Position numbers and translations under genes: made by a program
Part shown: piece by piece, positions 25,841 to 34,710 of the stretch
How positions within the stretch are numbered: the stretch's first letter is position 1
How the letters are laid out: each line of letters begins with the position of its first letter
Source of the DNA: Paracoccus gahaiensis
GTDB lineage: Bacteria; Pseudomonadota; Alphaproteobacteria; Rhodobacterales; Rhodobacteraceae
Direction of reading: 5' to 3'
Assembly (NCBI RefSeq): GCF_005048225.1
Contig: NZ_SUNI01000012.1
Span: 1-64,000, forward strand
DNA length: 64,000 bases
Notes under the pieces: model-generated
Seen by the model: the letters and a program-made list of their open reading frames with translations, nothing else
Told to the model about the DNA's origin: nothing
Database searches by the model: none

Positions 25841-26413
25841 ATGGACCATCGCAACGACGCCGCCCTGCAGTTTCTGGCCAGCCGCCGCTCGCATCCGCCC
25901 AAGCTGCTGACCGGCCCCGGACCCGATCAGGCGCAGCTGACCCAGCTGTTGACCCTGTCCGCCCGCGCGCCCGATCACGGCAAGCTGGAGCCTTGGCGCT
26001 TCATCATCCTGGGCCGCCAGACGCTGGACGCCCTCGCCCCTGCCCTGCAGGCCGCCGTGCTGGCCGAGGGGCAGGATCAGGCGGCGGCCGAGAAGGCTGC
26101 CTTGGCCATGGCCAGCCCCGTGATCGTGGCGGTCGTCTTTTCCCCGGTGAACAGCCCCAAGGTGCCGACATGGGAACAGATGCTGTCGGTCGGGGCGGTC
26201 TGCCTGGGGCTGGTGAATGCGGCGCTGGCCTCGGGCTGGGGGGCAGCCTGGCTCAGCGGCTACGTCGCGCTGAACCATGACTTTGCCCAGGCCCATCTGG
26301 GGATCGCCGACCATGAGCGCGTGGCCGGGATGATCCATATCGGCACGCGCGGCGCGGCGATGCCCGACCGCCCGCGCCCCGACATCGCCGCCAAGACCCG
26401 GTGGCTGCCGTGA
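25841..26413 (+). CDS. Nitroreductase-family flavoprotein (YdjA-like)
   Basis: A 190-aa FMN-dependent oxidoreductase of the short NfsB/YdjA branch. FMN-contacting segment near the N-terminus ASRRSHPPKLL, then LSARAPDHGKLEPWRFIIL, and the dimer/FMN region MLSVGAVCLGLVNAALASGWGAAWL. YdjA-type proteins are the minimal nitroreductases and their physiological substrate is unclear. GAGGAGATCC precedes the start. It overlaps the next gene by one base (TGATG), so the two are translationally coupled. Confidence 0.9.
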   Translation: MDHRNDAALQFLASRRSHPPKLLTGPGPDQAQLTQLLTLSARAPDHGKLEPWRFIILGRQTLDALAPALQAAVLAEGQDQAAAEKAALAMASPVIVAVVFSPVNSPKVPTWEQMLSVGAVCLGLVNAALASGWGAAWLSGYVALNHDFAQAHLGIADHERVAGMIHIGTRGAAMPDRPRPDIAAKTRWLP

Positions 26414-27126
26414 TGCCTGTCCGCGCCCTAGTGAAGGGCTGGGGCGATCTGCTGCGCCCCTCGGTGCTGCGGCTGGTGCTGCTGGGGATGGCCCTGACGC
26501 TTGGGCTGTTCGTGGCGCTGCAGGCGGCGATCTTCTGGGCGCTGCGCCTGTGGCTGCCGGGGGGCGTGAGCCTGCCCTGGCTGGGGCAGGTCGAGTTCGG
26601 GCAGGTCCTGTCCTGGGGATCCTTGGCGCTGTTCCCGGTGATGGGGATCTTCCTGATGGCCCCCGTCGCCGCCGGCTTCGCCGGCCTCTTCGCCGAGACC
26701 GTCGCCGACAAGGTCGAGGCGATCCACTATCCCGACCGGCGCGGCGCCTCGCTGGATTTCTTCGACGGGGTGCTGGAATCGCTGGCCGTGGTGGCGGCGA
26801 TGCTGGCCGTGGCGGTGATCTGCCTGATCCTGACGCCGTTTCTGGGCCCGCTGGCGCCGCTGCTGTTCCTGGGGGCGAACGGCTGGCTGCTGGGGCGCGA
26901 GTTCTTCCAGATGGCCGCCCGCCGCCATCTGGCCGAGGGCCCGGCCCACGAGTTGCGACGCGCCCATGCGGGGCGGATCACCGCGACGGGTGTGCTGGTC
27001 GCGGTGGGTCTGGTCATCCCGCTGGTCAACATCGCGATCCCGCTGCTGGCGGCCGCGGCCTTCACCCATCTTTACCAGATGGTCAGCGGATCAGCTGGTC
27101 CAGCTGCGAGATATCGGCGCGGGTGA
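26413..27126 (+). CDS. EI24/CysZ-like membrane protein
   Basis: A 237-aa integral membrane protein of the EI24 domain group, related to CysZ sulfate transporters. TM segments at about residues 18-45, 60-85 (FPVMGIFLMAPVAAGFAGLF), 120-150 (AAMLAVAVICLILTPFLGPL) and 195-225 (VLVAVGLVIPLVNIAIPLLA). The start ATG overlaps the nitroreductase stop. The 3' end overlaps the convergent DUF1467 gene by 44 nt; the last residues (GSAGPAARYRRG) are atypical. Sulfate transport is a family guess; no cys gene is nearby. Confidence 0.85.
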   Translation: MPVRALVKGWGDLLRPSVLRLVLLGMALTLGLFVALQAAIFWALRLWLPGGVSLPWLGQVEFGQVLSWGSLALFPVMGIFLMAPVAAGFAGLFAETVADKVEAIHYPDRRGASLDFFDGVLESLAVVAAMLAVAVICLILTPFLGPLAPLLFLGANGWLLGREFFQMAARRHLAEGPAHELRRAHAGRITATGVLVAVGLVIPLVNIAIPLLAAAAFTHLYQMVSGSAGPAARYRRG

Positions 27127-27352
27127 TGATGCCGCCGAGGATGATCCAGGCCAGCACAGCCCAGATCGCGCTGGTGATGGCCGTGGTCCAGATCAGCTTG
27201 CGCCGCCAGTTCAGCCCCTCGGGCGCGCCCGCATGGGTGCCGTGGACCACGAGGCCCGCATCGGCCTGACTGCGCTGGCCGATGGGCATGACGCAGAACA
27301 GCGTCAGAAACCAGAGAGAGGCGAAAAGCACGATGCCGCCGGTGAGGTTCAT
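27083..27352 (-). CDS. DUF1467 membrane protein
   Basis: An 89-aa protein of the DUF1467 family, usual in alphaproteobacteria next to mce. Two TM segments: residues 5-25 (GGIVLFASLWFLTLFCVMPI) and 56-76 (TTAITSAIWAVLAWIILGGI). The loop between them carries GTHAGAPEGLNWRRKL, the conserved family stretch. The ATG overlaps the mce stop (TGATG), so it is coupled to mce. Overlaps the end of the EI24 gene by 44 nt. Function unknown. Confidence 0.88.
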   Translation of the reverse strand: MNLTGGIVLFASLWFLTLFCVMPIGQRSQADAGLVVHGTHAGAPEGLNWRRKLIWTTAITSAIWAVLAWIILGGIITRADISQLDQLIR

Positions 27353-27756
27353 CAGATTTGCTCCAGTTCGATCAGGCAGCCGTTGAAATCCTTGGGATGC
27401 AGGAACAGCACCGGCTTGCCATGGGCTCCGATCTTGGGGTCTCCGCCGCCCAGCACCCGCGCGCCCTCGGCCAGCAGACGGTCGCGGGCGGCCAGGATGT
27501 CCTCGACCTCGAAGCACATGTGATGGATGCCGCCTGACGGGTTCTTGTCCAGGAATCCCTGGATCGGGCTGTCCGCCCCCAGGGGGTAGAGCAGCTCGAT
27601 CTTGGTGTTGGGCAGGGTGATGAAGACGACGGTCACGCCATGGTCGGGCTCGTCCTGGGGCGGGCCGACATCGGCGCCCAGGGTGGTGCGGTATTGCGCC
27701 GCCGCCGCGTCGAGGTCGGGGACGGCAATTGCGACATGGTTCAGACGACCGATCAT
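27352..27756 (-). CDS. mce: Methylmalonyl-CoA epimerase
   Basis: A 134-aa enzyme of the glyoxalase/vicinal-oxygen-chelate fold that interconverts (2R)- and (2S)-methylmalonyl-CoA in propionyl-CoA and ethylmalonyl-CoA metabolism. Metal ligands: His in LNHVAIAVPDL, His in GGIHHMCFEVED, and Glu in CLIELEQI at the C-terminus. Start at 27756 is preferred over 27768 because GGAGG lies 5 nt before it and the length then matches the family. mutA/mutB are not in the window. First gene of mce-DUF1467. Confidence 0.95.
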   Translation of the reverse strand: MIGRLNHVAIAVPDLDAAAAQYRTTLGADVGPPQDEPDHGVTVVFITLPNTKIELLYPLGADSPIQGFLDKNPSGGIHHMCFEVEDILAARDRLLAEGARVLGGGDPKIGAHGKPVLFLHPKDFNGCLIELEQI

Positions 27757-27820
27757 CACATCCTCCATTTGCCTCGTTCTATGCCCATCAGACCCGGCGC
27801 GAAAGGAAAACCGCAGGTCG

Positions 27821-27835
27821 TTAACGAGTTCTTAG
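27821..27835. promoter_or_regulatory. CtrA-like site before the orphan response regulator
   Basis: TTAA-N7-TTAG (TTAACGAGTTCTTAG), one base off the CtrA consensus TTAA-N7-TTAA. It lies 48 nt before the response-regulator ATG at 27883. The gap is the only AT-containing stretch between the two divergent genes. Confidence 0.4.
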
Positions 27836-27882
27836 CGAGTCGGGTTCTAACTGAAGGTGAAGTCCAGAATGGGGATCAGCCG

Positions 27883-28617
27883 ATGTTGACACAGACCGCG
27901 ACCGACCCGCAAAAACCCTTGCCGCACTGGCAGTTGTCCCTGCCGCGACGACCGCTGAGCGGGCTGACCGTGCTGGTGGTCGAGGATTCGCGCTTTGCCA
28001 GCGAGGCGGTACGCCTGCTCTGCCTGAAATCCGGTGCGCGCATTCGCCGCGCCGATTGCCTGCGCTCGGCCACGCGCCATCTGCGGACCTATCGCCCGGC
28101 GGTGGTCATCGTCGATCTGGGCCTGCCCGATGGCTGCGGGGCGCAGCTGATCGCCGACCTGAACGCGCTGGAGCCGCGCCTGTCGGTGATCCTGGCCATG
28201 TCGGGGGACCCGGATCGCAGGGCCGAGGCGCTGGCGGCGGGGGCGGACGGGTTCCTGCCCAAGCCCGTCGAAAGCCTGGCGCTGTTTCAGCAGGCGATTC
28301 TGTCCGCCCTGCCACCCGAGAGGGTGGCGAGCGGGCTGCGGGTCTTGCCCGATGATGTGATCCACCCCGACCGCTCCGGCCTGCGCGACGATCTGGCCCA
28401 TGTGGCCGAGGTGCTGTCCAATGCCCGCGACACCACCGCCGTCGACTATATCGCGCGGTTCCTGGCGGGGGTCGCGCGATCCTCGCATGATGCGGCGCTG
28501 GAGGCGGCGGCGGCGGCCCTGGCAAGCGACCATCTGGCGGGCCATGCCCTGGCCGCCGATCTGGCGCGGATCAGCAGCCTGATCCAGGACCGCCTGTCCC
28601 GCGCGTCAGAGATCTAG
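27883..28617 (+). CDS. Orphan response regulator with an unrecognised helical output domain
   Basis: A 244-aa protein. Residues 27-140 are a receiver domain: acidic pair E34-D35 (VLVVEDSR), phosphoacceptor D78 (VVIVDLGLPDG), the switch Ser107 (AMSGD) and K127 (FLPKPVE). The remaining 100 residues (from VLPDDVIHPDRSGLRDDL) are Ala/Leu-rich and helical, with SSHDAALEAAAAALASDHLAG. No DNA-binding, GGDEF or EAL motif is seen; an HPt-like or dimerisation bundle is possible. No histidine kinase gene is near. ATG at 27883 was chosen because residues upstream are unlike a receiver. A CtrA-like site precedes it. Confidence 0.85.
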   Translation: MLTQTATDPQKPLPHWQLSLPRRPLSGLTVLVVEDSRFASEAVRLLCLKSGARIRRADCLRSATRHLRTYRPAVVIVDLGLPDGCGAQLIADLNALEPRLSVILAMSGDPDRRAEALAAGADGFLPKPVESLALFQQAILSALPPERVASGLRVLPDDVIHPDRSGLRDDLAHVAEVLSNARDTTAVDYIARFLAGVARSSHDAALEAAAAALASDHLAGHALAADLARISSLIQDRLSRASEI

Positions 28618-28626
28618 CTGGGAGAT

Positions 28627-29802
28627 CTAGGCGAGGATCCGGGGATCGCTGCCCATGTCCAGCCCCGGAAAGACCGCCCCCTCCAGCGCGGCGCGGGGGA
28701 TGCCGAACTTGGCATGCATCGCCCAGGCCGCATAGGCGCGGATGTCGCGCAGGGGCATCAGGTCGCGCCCGGCATACAGATCGCCCTCGGCCAGCCCCGG
28801 CCAGTCGCCCAAGGCACGTCCGCCCCGGACCGCGCCGCCCGCCATCAGCATCGCGCCGCCGGTGCCGTGATCGGTGCCGCCCGAGCCGTTCTCGCGCACG
28901 GTACGCCCGAATTCGGTCATCGCCATGACCGTCGTGCGATCCCAGTTCGCGCCCAGATCCGCCTTCAGGCTGAGGATCGTCTCGGAGAGCCGGGTCAGCG
29001 ACCGCTCGATCCCGCGCGCCTGTCCCGCATGGGTGTCCCAGCCCGGCAGCGAAAAGCTGGCGATCCGGGTGGCCCCGTTCAGGCGGTTGGCGGCAAAGCT
29101 GGCCAGTTCCAGATGTTCCTGACCGCGCTTGGCCTCGGGCAGGTCCGGCGACAGTCCCGCCACGATCTCCAGCGCCTGCGCGCTGGCCTCGCGGAACAGC
29201 GGATCGTCGTGATAGATCCGCGTCAGCAGCAGTTCGGCCTGCGGGCTCAGGTCCATGTTCACCTTGGGGGTCCAGCTTTTCGCCTCGGCCGCGCCGCGCA
29301 GGATGCGCATCTGCGCCACGCCGACCGAATAGGCCGTCTCGCTGTCCTGACCGGGCATCTGCTGCAACAGACGGTTCAGCCAGCCGTCCTGCTGGCTGTC
29401 GATCTCCAGATCGGTGCCGGTGCCGGCCTCCAGCATGTCCTGACCGTCGAAATGGCTGCGCTTGTCGCGATAGGGGGTCGAGACGGCGGGCGCGAAGCTC
29501 AGCTGCCCGGCATTCCACAACGGCAGCAGCGGCGAGAGCGCGGAATGCAGCGCGAAGAAGCCGTCCAGGTCGGTCGCGCCATGATCGGGGCCAAGCGACA
29601 GGGTCTGGCGCAGCGCGGCCAGATCGGGGTCGCCATAGGGCTGGAACACGTCCAGCCCGTCCATGGCGCCGCGCAGGATGATGACGACCAGCCGGTTCTC
29701 GCCGGGCGCGCCGGCAAAGGTGGCGGTGGACATCAGCGGATGCGCGGCGGCCGAGCAGCCGATCAGCGCGGTGGATTTCAGGAACAGGCGCCGGGTCAGC
29801 AT
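28627..29802 (-). CDS. DUF1501 protein, Tat-exported
   Basis: A 391-aa protein of the DUF1501 family (sulfatase/alkaline-phosphatase-like fold). The N-terminus MLTRRLFLKSTALIGCSAAA is a twin-arginine signal (RRLFLKS). Family segments: VVIILRGAMDGLDVFQPYGD and the C-terminal metal-site-like FGRTVRENGSGGTDHGTGGAM. Second gene of a pair with DUF1800, 4 nt after it; its Shine-Dalgarno AGGTGA overlaps the DUF1800 stop. These two families are very often neighbours across bacteria. Substrate and function unknown. Confidence 0.92.
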   Translation of the reverse strand: MLTRRLFLKSTALIGCSAAAHPLMSTATFAGAPGENRLVVIILRGAMDGLDVFQPYGDPDLAALRQTLSLGPDHGATDLDGFFALHSALSPLLPLWNAGQLSFAPAVSTPYRDKRSHFDGQDMLEAGTGTDLEIDSQQDGWLNRLLQQMPGQDSETAYSVGVAQMRILRGAAEAKSWTPKVNMDLSPQAELLLTRIYHDDPLFREASAQALEIVAGLSPDLPEAKRGQEHLELASFAANRLNGATRIASFSLPGWDTHAGQARGIERSLTRLSETILSLKADLGANWDRTTVMAMTEFGRTVRENGSGGTDHGTGGAMLMAGGAVRGGRALGDWPGLAEGDLYAGRDLMPLRDIRAYAAWAMHAKFGIPRAALEGAVFPGLDMGSDPRILA

Positions 29803-29806
29803 CGCA

Positions 29807-31174
29807 TCACCTCCGGTTGAAATCGGCAGAGGCCAGGACCAGCGCCACGCCGTCGCTCTGGCTTTCGGCGCGCGGGACGGCCCAGGCCAGCGTCTCGGAC
29901 GCGCTGTCGCCCAGGCAGGTCTGCAGGAAGCGGCGCGCGTCGGGCAGCCGCCCGACCAGATCGACCGGCGCCGCCAGGGCCCAGTTGATGCGCATCGCCA
30001 GACCCTGCGGGCTGGCCCAGACCTCGGCCGCCTCGGGCCAGCCGTCGGGGCCCTGCGGGCTGGCCCAGGGCTGGCCCATGATCGCCATCGGCTGCAGCAG
30101 GCGGGTGTTCACGATGCGGGGGCGCAGATCGCGGACCTGCGCGCCGTCCAGCCCCAGGCTGCGCAGCCCGGCCACGAGAAACTCGAAGGGCTGGCGCATC
30201 TTGGCGCGGAAATGGGTTTCCAGCTCCGGCGCCTCGGCCAGGGTCAGGTTCATCGCGCCCAGATCGCCGCCCGTGTCCATGAAGACATCCGTCAGGCGGT
30301 CGACCAGCGCCTGCGGCGGATCGTCGGCCACGAAATGCACGGCCATCTTGCGCGCCAGATGCGCCGCCGTCGCCGGATGCACGGCCAGATCGTCGATCAC
30401 GGCGCGGATGTCATCCAGGGTGCCCTTGCGCCCGCCATAGCTGGTCCCCAAGACCGTCTCGGCCCCGGGTTCGGCGCGCCGGCGCTGAAAGACGCCGGGC
30501 TGGCGCGGATAGTAGGCGAGGCCGGTCAGCAATTCGGCCAGCTGTTCGATATCCTGCTGGTCGTAATCCGCACCAGCGCCCAGGCTGTGCAATTCGATCA
30601 TCTCGCGGGCGAGGTTCTCGTTCAGCCCGCCGGCCTTGTCGGGATTGCGCCGCGCCTGGATCGAGTTCGGCCCGATCGAGCGCGACTGGTCCAGATAGGT
30701 CAGCATGGCGGGATGGGTCTCGGCCGCGAACAGCATCTGGGCAAAGCGCCCGGTCAGGTGCGGACGGATCGCCTCCGAGACCAGCGCCTCGGTCATCAGG
30801 TTGGTATAGTGGTTGCGCCCCGCGACGGTGAAATGGTCGGCCCAGAACCAGACCAGCCGCTCGCCAAAGCCCGGGGCGTCGTCCACCGCCCGGGCAAAGC
30901 GCTCGACCACGGCGCCGCGAAAGATGTGGTTCATCTCTTGGCGATGCGTGCGGAAGGCCTCGTCCGCGTCGGGCACCTTCTCGCGCCGGTCGCGGTTCAA
31001 CTCCTGGCCTTCCATCTGCCAGGCGCGCAGCCGATCCATCGTCACATCGTCCGGGCCGGGGCGGGTCGCCGCCGTGACAGAGCCCGCCACCGCCTGCGGA
31101 TCGGCAGGCAGGGTCAGGTGCGGCGACAGGCCGTAGCCAAGGCGGAACGCGGCGAGGTGATCATAGGGAAGCAT
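29807..31174 (-). CDS. DUF1800 protein
   Basis: A 455-aa protein of the DUF1800 family. It begins MLPYDHLAAFRLGYGLSPHL (the family's FGLG-like entry), has RLVWFWADHFTVAGRN in the middle and NENLAREMIELHSLGA, then LARKMAVHFVADDPP. No obvious signal peptide, although its partner DUF1501 is Tat-exported; co-export as a complex (hitch-hiking) is possible but unproven. First gene of the pair. It ends with NRR and the stop is followed at once by the DUF1501 start. Confidence 0.92.
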   Translation of the reverse strand: MLPYDHLAAFRLGYGLSPHLTLPADPQAVAGSVTAATRPGPDDVTMDRLRAWQMEGQELNRDRREKVPDADEAFRTHRQEMNHIFRGAVVERFARAVDDAPGFGERLVWFWADHFTVAGRNHYTNLMTEALVSEAIRPHLTGRFAQMLFAAETHPAMLTYLDQSRSIGPNSIQARRNPDKAGGLNENLAREMIELHSLGAGADYDQQDIEQLAELLTGLAYYPRQPGVFQRRRAEPGAETVLGTSYGGRKGTLDDIRAVIDDLAVHPATAAHLARKMAVHFVADDPPQALVDRLTDVFMDTGGDLGAMNLTLAEAPELETHFRAKMRQPFEFLVAGLRSLGLDGAQVRDLRPRIVNTRLLQPMAIMGQPWASPQGPDGWPEAAEVWASPQGLAMRINWALAAPVDLVGRLPDARRFLQTCLGDSASETLAWAVPRAESQSDGVALVLASADFNRR

Positions 31175-31239
31175 CTGGCGGGGGGTCCGGGTGATTGCTG
31201 CTCTGCAGCATCATGCCACGAACGCCCCCCGCTGTCAGG

Positions 31240-33015
31240 TCACTCTTTCGGCAGCGCCCGCAGGCGCAGATCGCGCATCTGCTCGTTGGTGGGCTCGCTC
31301 GGCGCGCCCATCATCAGGTCCTCGGCGCGCTGGTTCATCGGGAACATGATCACCTCGCGGATGTTCTGCTCGTCGGCCAGCAGCATCACGATGCGGTCGA
31401 TGCCCGCCGCGCAGCCGCCATGCGGCGGGGCGCCATAGCGGAACGCCTTGACCATGCCGCCGAACCGCTTCTCGACCTCGGAGGCCGGATAGCCCGCCAA
31501 CTCGAACGCCTTGAACATGATCTCGGGCGTGTGGTTCCGGATCGCGCCGCTGATCAGCTCGTAGCCGTTGCAGGCCAGATCGTACTGATAGCCCAGCACG
31601 TCCAGCGGATCGCCCTCCAGCGCCGCCATCCCGCACTGCGGCATCGAGAAGGGGTTGTGGCTGAAGTCGATCTTGCCGTCGTCGGTCTTCTCGTACATCG
31701 GGAAATCGACGATCCAGGCGAACTTAAACTGGTTCTCGTCGATCAGGCCCAGCTCGCGCCCGATCTCGGTCCGGGCGCGGCCCGCGACGGCCTCGAACTG
31801 GTCGGGCTTGCCGCCGAGGAAGAAGGCGGCGTCGCCCTCGGCCAGACCCAGCTGCGTGCGGATGGCATCGGTCTTCTCGGCCCCGAGGGCCTTGGCGATG
31901 GGACCGGCGGCCTCGGTCGAGCCGTCCTCGGCCTTACGCCAGATGATGTAGCCCATGCCGGGCAGGCCCTGTTGTTGGGCAAAGGCATTCATGCGGTCGG
32001 CGAACTTGCGGCTGCCGCCCTTGGGCGCGGGAATGGCGCGGACCTGCGTGCCCTCCTGCTCCAGAAGCTTGGCGAAGATGCCGAAGCCGGACCCCCTGAA
32101 ATGCTCGGAGACGATCTGCATCTCGATCGGATTGCGCAGGTCGGGCTTGTCGGTGCCGTATTTCAGCAGGCTGTCGGCATAAGGGATCAGCGGCCAGTCG
32201 GCATCCACCCGGCGACCCTTGCCGAATTCCTCGAACAACCCCTGGATGACCGGCTGGACGGTGGCGAACACATCCTCCTGGCGGACGAAGGACATCTCCA
32301 TGTCCAGCTGGTAGAAATCGGTGGGGCTGCGGTCGGCGCGGGGATCCTCGTCGCGGAAGCAGGGTGCGATCTGGAAATACTTGTCGAAGCCCGCGACCAT
32401 GATCAGCTGCTTGAACTGCTGCGGCGCCTGCGGCAGCGCATAGAACTTGCCCGGATGCAGGCGCGAGGGCACCAGGAAGTCGCGCGCGCCCTCGGGGCTG
32501 CTGGCGGTGATGATGGGCGTCTGGAATTCGGTGAAGTCTTGGTCCCACATGCGGTTGCGGATGGACCGGATCACCTTGGACCGCAGCATGATGTTGGCGT
32601 GCAGACTGTCGCGGCGCAGGTCGAGGAAGCGATAGGCCAGCCGCGTCTCCTCGGGGTAGTCCTGATCGCCGAAGACCGGCAGAGGCAGCTCGTCCGAGGG
32701 GCCCAGCACCTCGAGATCGGTGGCATAGACCTCGATCTCGCCAGTGGGCAGCTTGGCGTTCACGAGGTTGGCGTCGCGCAGCTTCACGCGGCCGTCGATG
32801 CGGATCACCGTCTCGGCGCGAAGCTTGTCCATGGCGGCAAAGGCCGGGCTGTCGCTGTCGGCCAGCACCTGGGTCATGCCGTAATGGTCGCGCAGATCGA
32901 CGAACAGAACGCCCCCGTGGTCGCGGACCCGATGGACCCAGCCCGACAGGCGGACGGTCTCGCCGGCATCGGCGGCCTTCAGGTCGCCGCAGGTATGGCT
33001 GCGATAGGCGTGCAT
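31240..33015 (-). CDS. aspS: Aspartate--tRNA ligase, probably non-discriminating
   Basis: A 591-aa bacterial-type class II synthetase. The N-terminal OB anticodon domain has [19 protein letters not shown]; motif 2 is [19 protein letters not shown]; the GAD insertion lies between; motif 3 is [14 protein letters not shown]. His33 in RDHGG is the position of Pseudomonas aeruginosa His31, a marker of non-discriminating AspRS that also charges tRNA-Asn for GatCAB amidation; this is inference from one residue. ATG at 33015 gives the normal length, with GGGG upstream. Confidence 0.97.
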   Translation of the reverse strand: MHAYRSHTCGDLKAADAGETVRLSGWVHRVRDHGGVLFVDLRDHYGMTQVLADSDSPAFAAMDKLRAETVIRIDGRVKLRDANLVNAKLPTGEIEVYATDLEVLGPSDELPLPVFGDQDYPEETRLAYRFLDLRRDSLHANIMLRSKVIRSIRNRMWDQDFTEFQTPIITASSPEGARDFLVPSRLHPGKFYALPQAPQQFKQLIMVAGFDKYFQIAPCFRDEDPRADRSPTDFYQLDMEMSFVRQEDVFATVQPVIQGLFEEFGKGRRVDADWPLIPYADSLLKYGTDKPDLRNPIEMQIVSEHFRGSGFGIFAKLLEQEGTQVRAIPAPKGGSRKFADRMNAFAQQQGLPGMGYIIWRKAEDGSTEAAGPIAKALGAEKTDAIRTQLGLAEGDAAFFLGGKPDQFEAVAGRARTEIGRELGLIDENQFKFAWIVDFPMYEKTDDGKIDFSHNPFSMPQCGMAALEGDPLDVLGYQYDLACNGYELISGAIRNHTPEIMFKAFELAGYPASEVEKRFGGMVKAFRYGAPPHGGCAAGIDRIVMLLADEQNIREVIMFPMNQRAEDLMMGAPSEPTNEQMRDLRLRALPKE

Positions 33016-33088
33016 GAGCGTTTCCCCGTTAATACAGCCCCCGCTCAAAGCGCGGGACGGGCGGGAAGTCAACCTCTGAGGCGGGGCG

Positions 33089-33760
33089 CTAGAAGGGCCG
33101 CACCACATTGCCGCTGTAGAAATAGACGCCCATGCCCACCGCGAACAGCAGGTTGCCTGCCACGGCATGCAGCACGAAGGCGGCCGGAAATCCGTGGCGC
33201 AGATAGGCGCGGGCAAAGAACCAGCCGCCGATGAAGGTCATGATCGCCACGATCCAGGACCAGAACATCAGATGCGCGAAGGCGAAGATCGCCGCGTTCA
33301 GCGCGATTGCCGCACGCCCCTTGGGCAGGATCGCGCCATAGCGGTGAAAGAACAGTGGGCGGAAGATCAGCTCTTGCGGCAGGGCCGAGAGGATCGGGTA
33401 GAAGGTCCAGATCACCAGCAGGAACTCGGGCCGGTCGCGCACCATGGCGAACAGCGCATTGGGACTGGTCAGCGACAGGATCACCCAGCCCGCCACCAGC
33501 ACGGCCAGCGCGATCCCCGCCACCTCGCGCCAGGGCATGCGCCGCCAGCCGCGCACGAGGACCCGCCAGCGGAAGCCTCCGGTCAGCCACAGAAGGGCCA
33601 GGCCCGCGAGGCTGAAGGCCGCCAGCGCCGTGAACAGCTGGTCGGGCGGCAGGAACAGCGCGATGGCCAGCGGCGCCCCAATATAGAGCGCCGCGAATTC
33701 CAGCTTCAGCCAGCGATGCGGGGCTACCGCACCAGTCGTGCCTGCAACCATCGTGCCCAA
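33089..33760 (-). CDS. CPBP-family intramembrane metalloprotease homologue
   Basis: A 223-aa membrane protein with about 6-8 hydrophobic segments. Motif 1, normally EExxxR, reads QELIFR here (Q129-E130, R134). Motif 2 is FAFAHLMF (H163) and motif 3 is HAVAGN (H199, N203). So the first Glu is Gln, while the remaining ligands are present. CPBP proteins include prenyl-protein endopeptidases and bacteriocin-immunity proteins. The start overlaps the 3' end of the GH25 gene by 37 nt in another frame, so the two are probably coupled; a start at 33751 (Met4) is also possible. Confidence 0.82.
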   Translation of the reverse strand: MGTMVAGTTGAVAPHRWLKLEFAALYIGAPLAIALFLPPDQLFTALAAFSLAGLALLWLTGGFRWRVLVRGWRRMPWREVAGIALAVLVAGWVILSLTSPNALFAMVRDRPEFLLVIWTFYPILSALPQELIFRPLFFHRYGAILPKGRAAIALNAAIFAFAHLMFWSWIVAIMTFIGGWFFARAYLRHGFPAAFVLHAVAGNLLFAVGMGVYFYSGNVVRPF

Positions 33761-34530
33761 TCCGCAGCCGAGCCCGCAAAGGCGTTGATATCCGTGTCAC
33801 CCTGGATGCCGGGAACGATCCCGGTGCCGGTGTACTGCCAGAAGGTCCAGCGCTGCCCCGGATAGGTCACGCTCGGATGGTTCGCGGTCGAGCGCAACCA
33901 GAACTCGGCATTCATCCGGCCCAGCTGGTTCTCGCGGTAAAAATCGACGGTCGTATAGATTATCGGGCGCTGCCCGTAATGGCGGCCGACCAGCTGCATG
34001 AAGACCTCGGCCTCACGCAGCACCTCGGCGGCCGGGGGGCGGCGCGGGCAGTTGCGCGAATTGGTCCATTCCAGATCCAGCACGGGGGGCAGCGATCCCG
34101 CCTCGCGCGGGACATTGCGCATGTACCAATAGGCGTTTTCCGCGCCCGTCCGGCAGAAATAGTAGAAATGATAGGCGCCGCGCGGAATGCGCGCCTGCGC
34201 GGCCTCGTACCAGTAGCGGCGGAAGTTGGGATCGGCGTGATCGCCCCCCTCGGTCGCCTTGATGAAGGCGAAGCTGATGCCCGACCCGCGCACCCGGCTC
34301 CAGTCGATGTCGCCCTGCCAGCGCGACACGTCGATGCCGTGGACCGCATGGCCATAGGGGGCGCCCCCCGTCCAGGCATGGGGGCGGCGGTCGCCCAGCT
34401 GCGGCGTGGCACCCGGACCCGGCGCCGCCTGATAGGTCGCCGGGGCCCCGCCGCGCGGCGGGGTCCTGGAGCAGGAGACCGCAAAGGTCAGGACCGCCAG
34501 CCCCAGCATCAGTCTTGTCAGAAATCTCAT
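33724..34530 (-). CDS. GH25 muramidase, putative lipoprotein
   Basis: A 268-aa glycoside hydrolase family 25 lysozyme. Start at 34530 gives a signal MRFLTRLMLGLAVLTFAVSC with a lipobox-like AVSC, so it may be anchored; the open frame extends 17 codons further without a signal. A linker of about 40 residues leads to the catalytic barrel: HGIDVSRWQGDIDW, FAFIKATEGGDH, AYHFYYF, PPVLDLEWTN (catalytic Asp and Glu) and WTFWQYTGTG. Such enzymes cut peptidoglycan, for remodelling or against rivals. No immunity or secretion gene is seen nearby. Confidence 0.9.
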   Translation of the reverse strand: MRFLTRLMLGLAVLTFAVSCSRTPPRGGAPATYQAAPGPGATPQLGDRRPHAWTGGAPYGHAVHGIDVSRWQGDIDWSRVRGSGISFAFIKATEGGDHADPNFRRYWYEAAQARIPRGAYHFYYFCRTGAENAYWYMRNVPREAGSLPPVLDLEWTNSRNCPRRPPAAEVLREAEVFMQLVGRHYGQRPIIYTTVDFYRENQLGRMNAEFWLRSTANHPSVTYPGQRWTFWQYTGTGIVPGIQGDTDINAFAGSAADWARWLQARLVR

Positions 34531-34650
34531 CCCTGCCCCGTCCTTCCCTCGACGATCATCGTCCTGCGCTTTGCGCGCCATTGGGCAGGGTTATCTCAAA
34601 CCCGTGAGGCAATGTCATCGTGCCGGGCCGGTCACGGTTGCGTCAGCACG

Positions 34651-34678
34651 CAGAAAGGGCCCGGATCGTACCGGGCCC
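34651..34678 (-). terminator. Intrinsic terminator after the small TM protein gene
   Basis: GGGCCCGG (34657-34664), loop ATCGTA, CCGGGCCC (34671-34678): a perfect 8-bp stem. On the minus strand it is followed by TTTCTG. It lies 32 nt past the stop at 34711. Confidence 0.65.
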
Positions 34679-34710
34679 TCGCGTCGACGCGTGCGGGTGC
34701 TGCACGCTCG

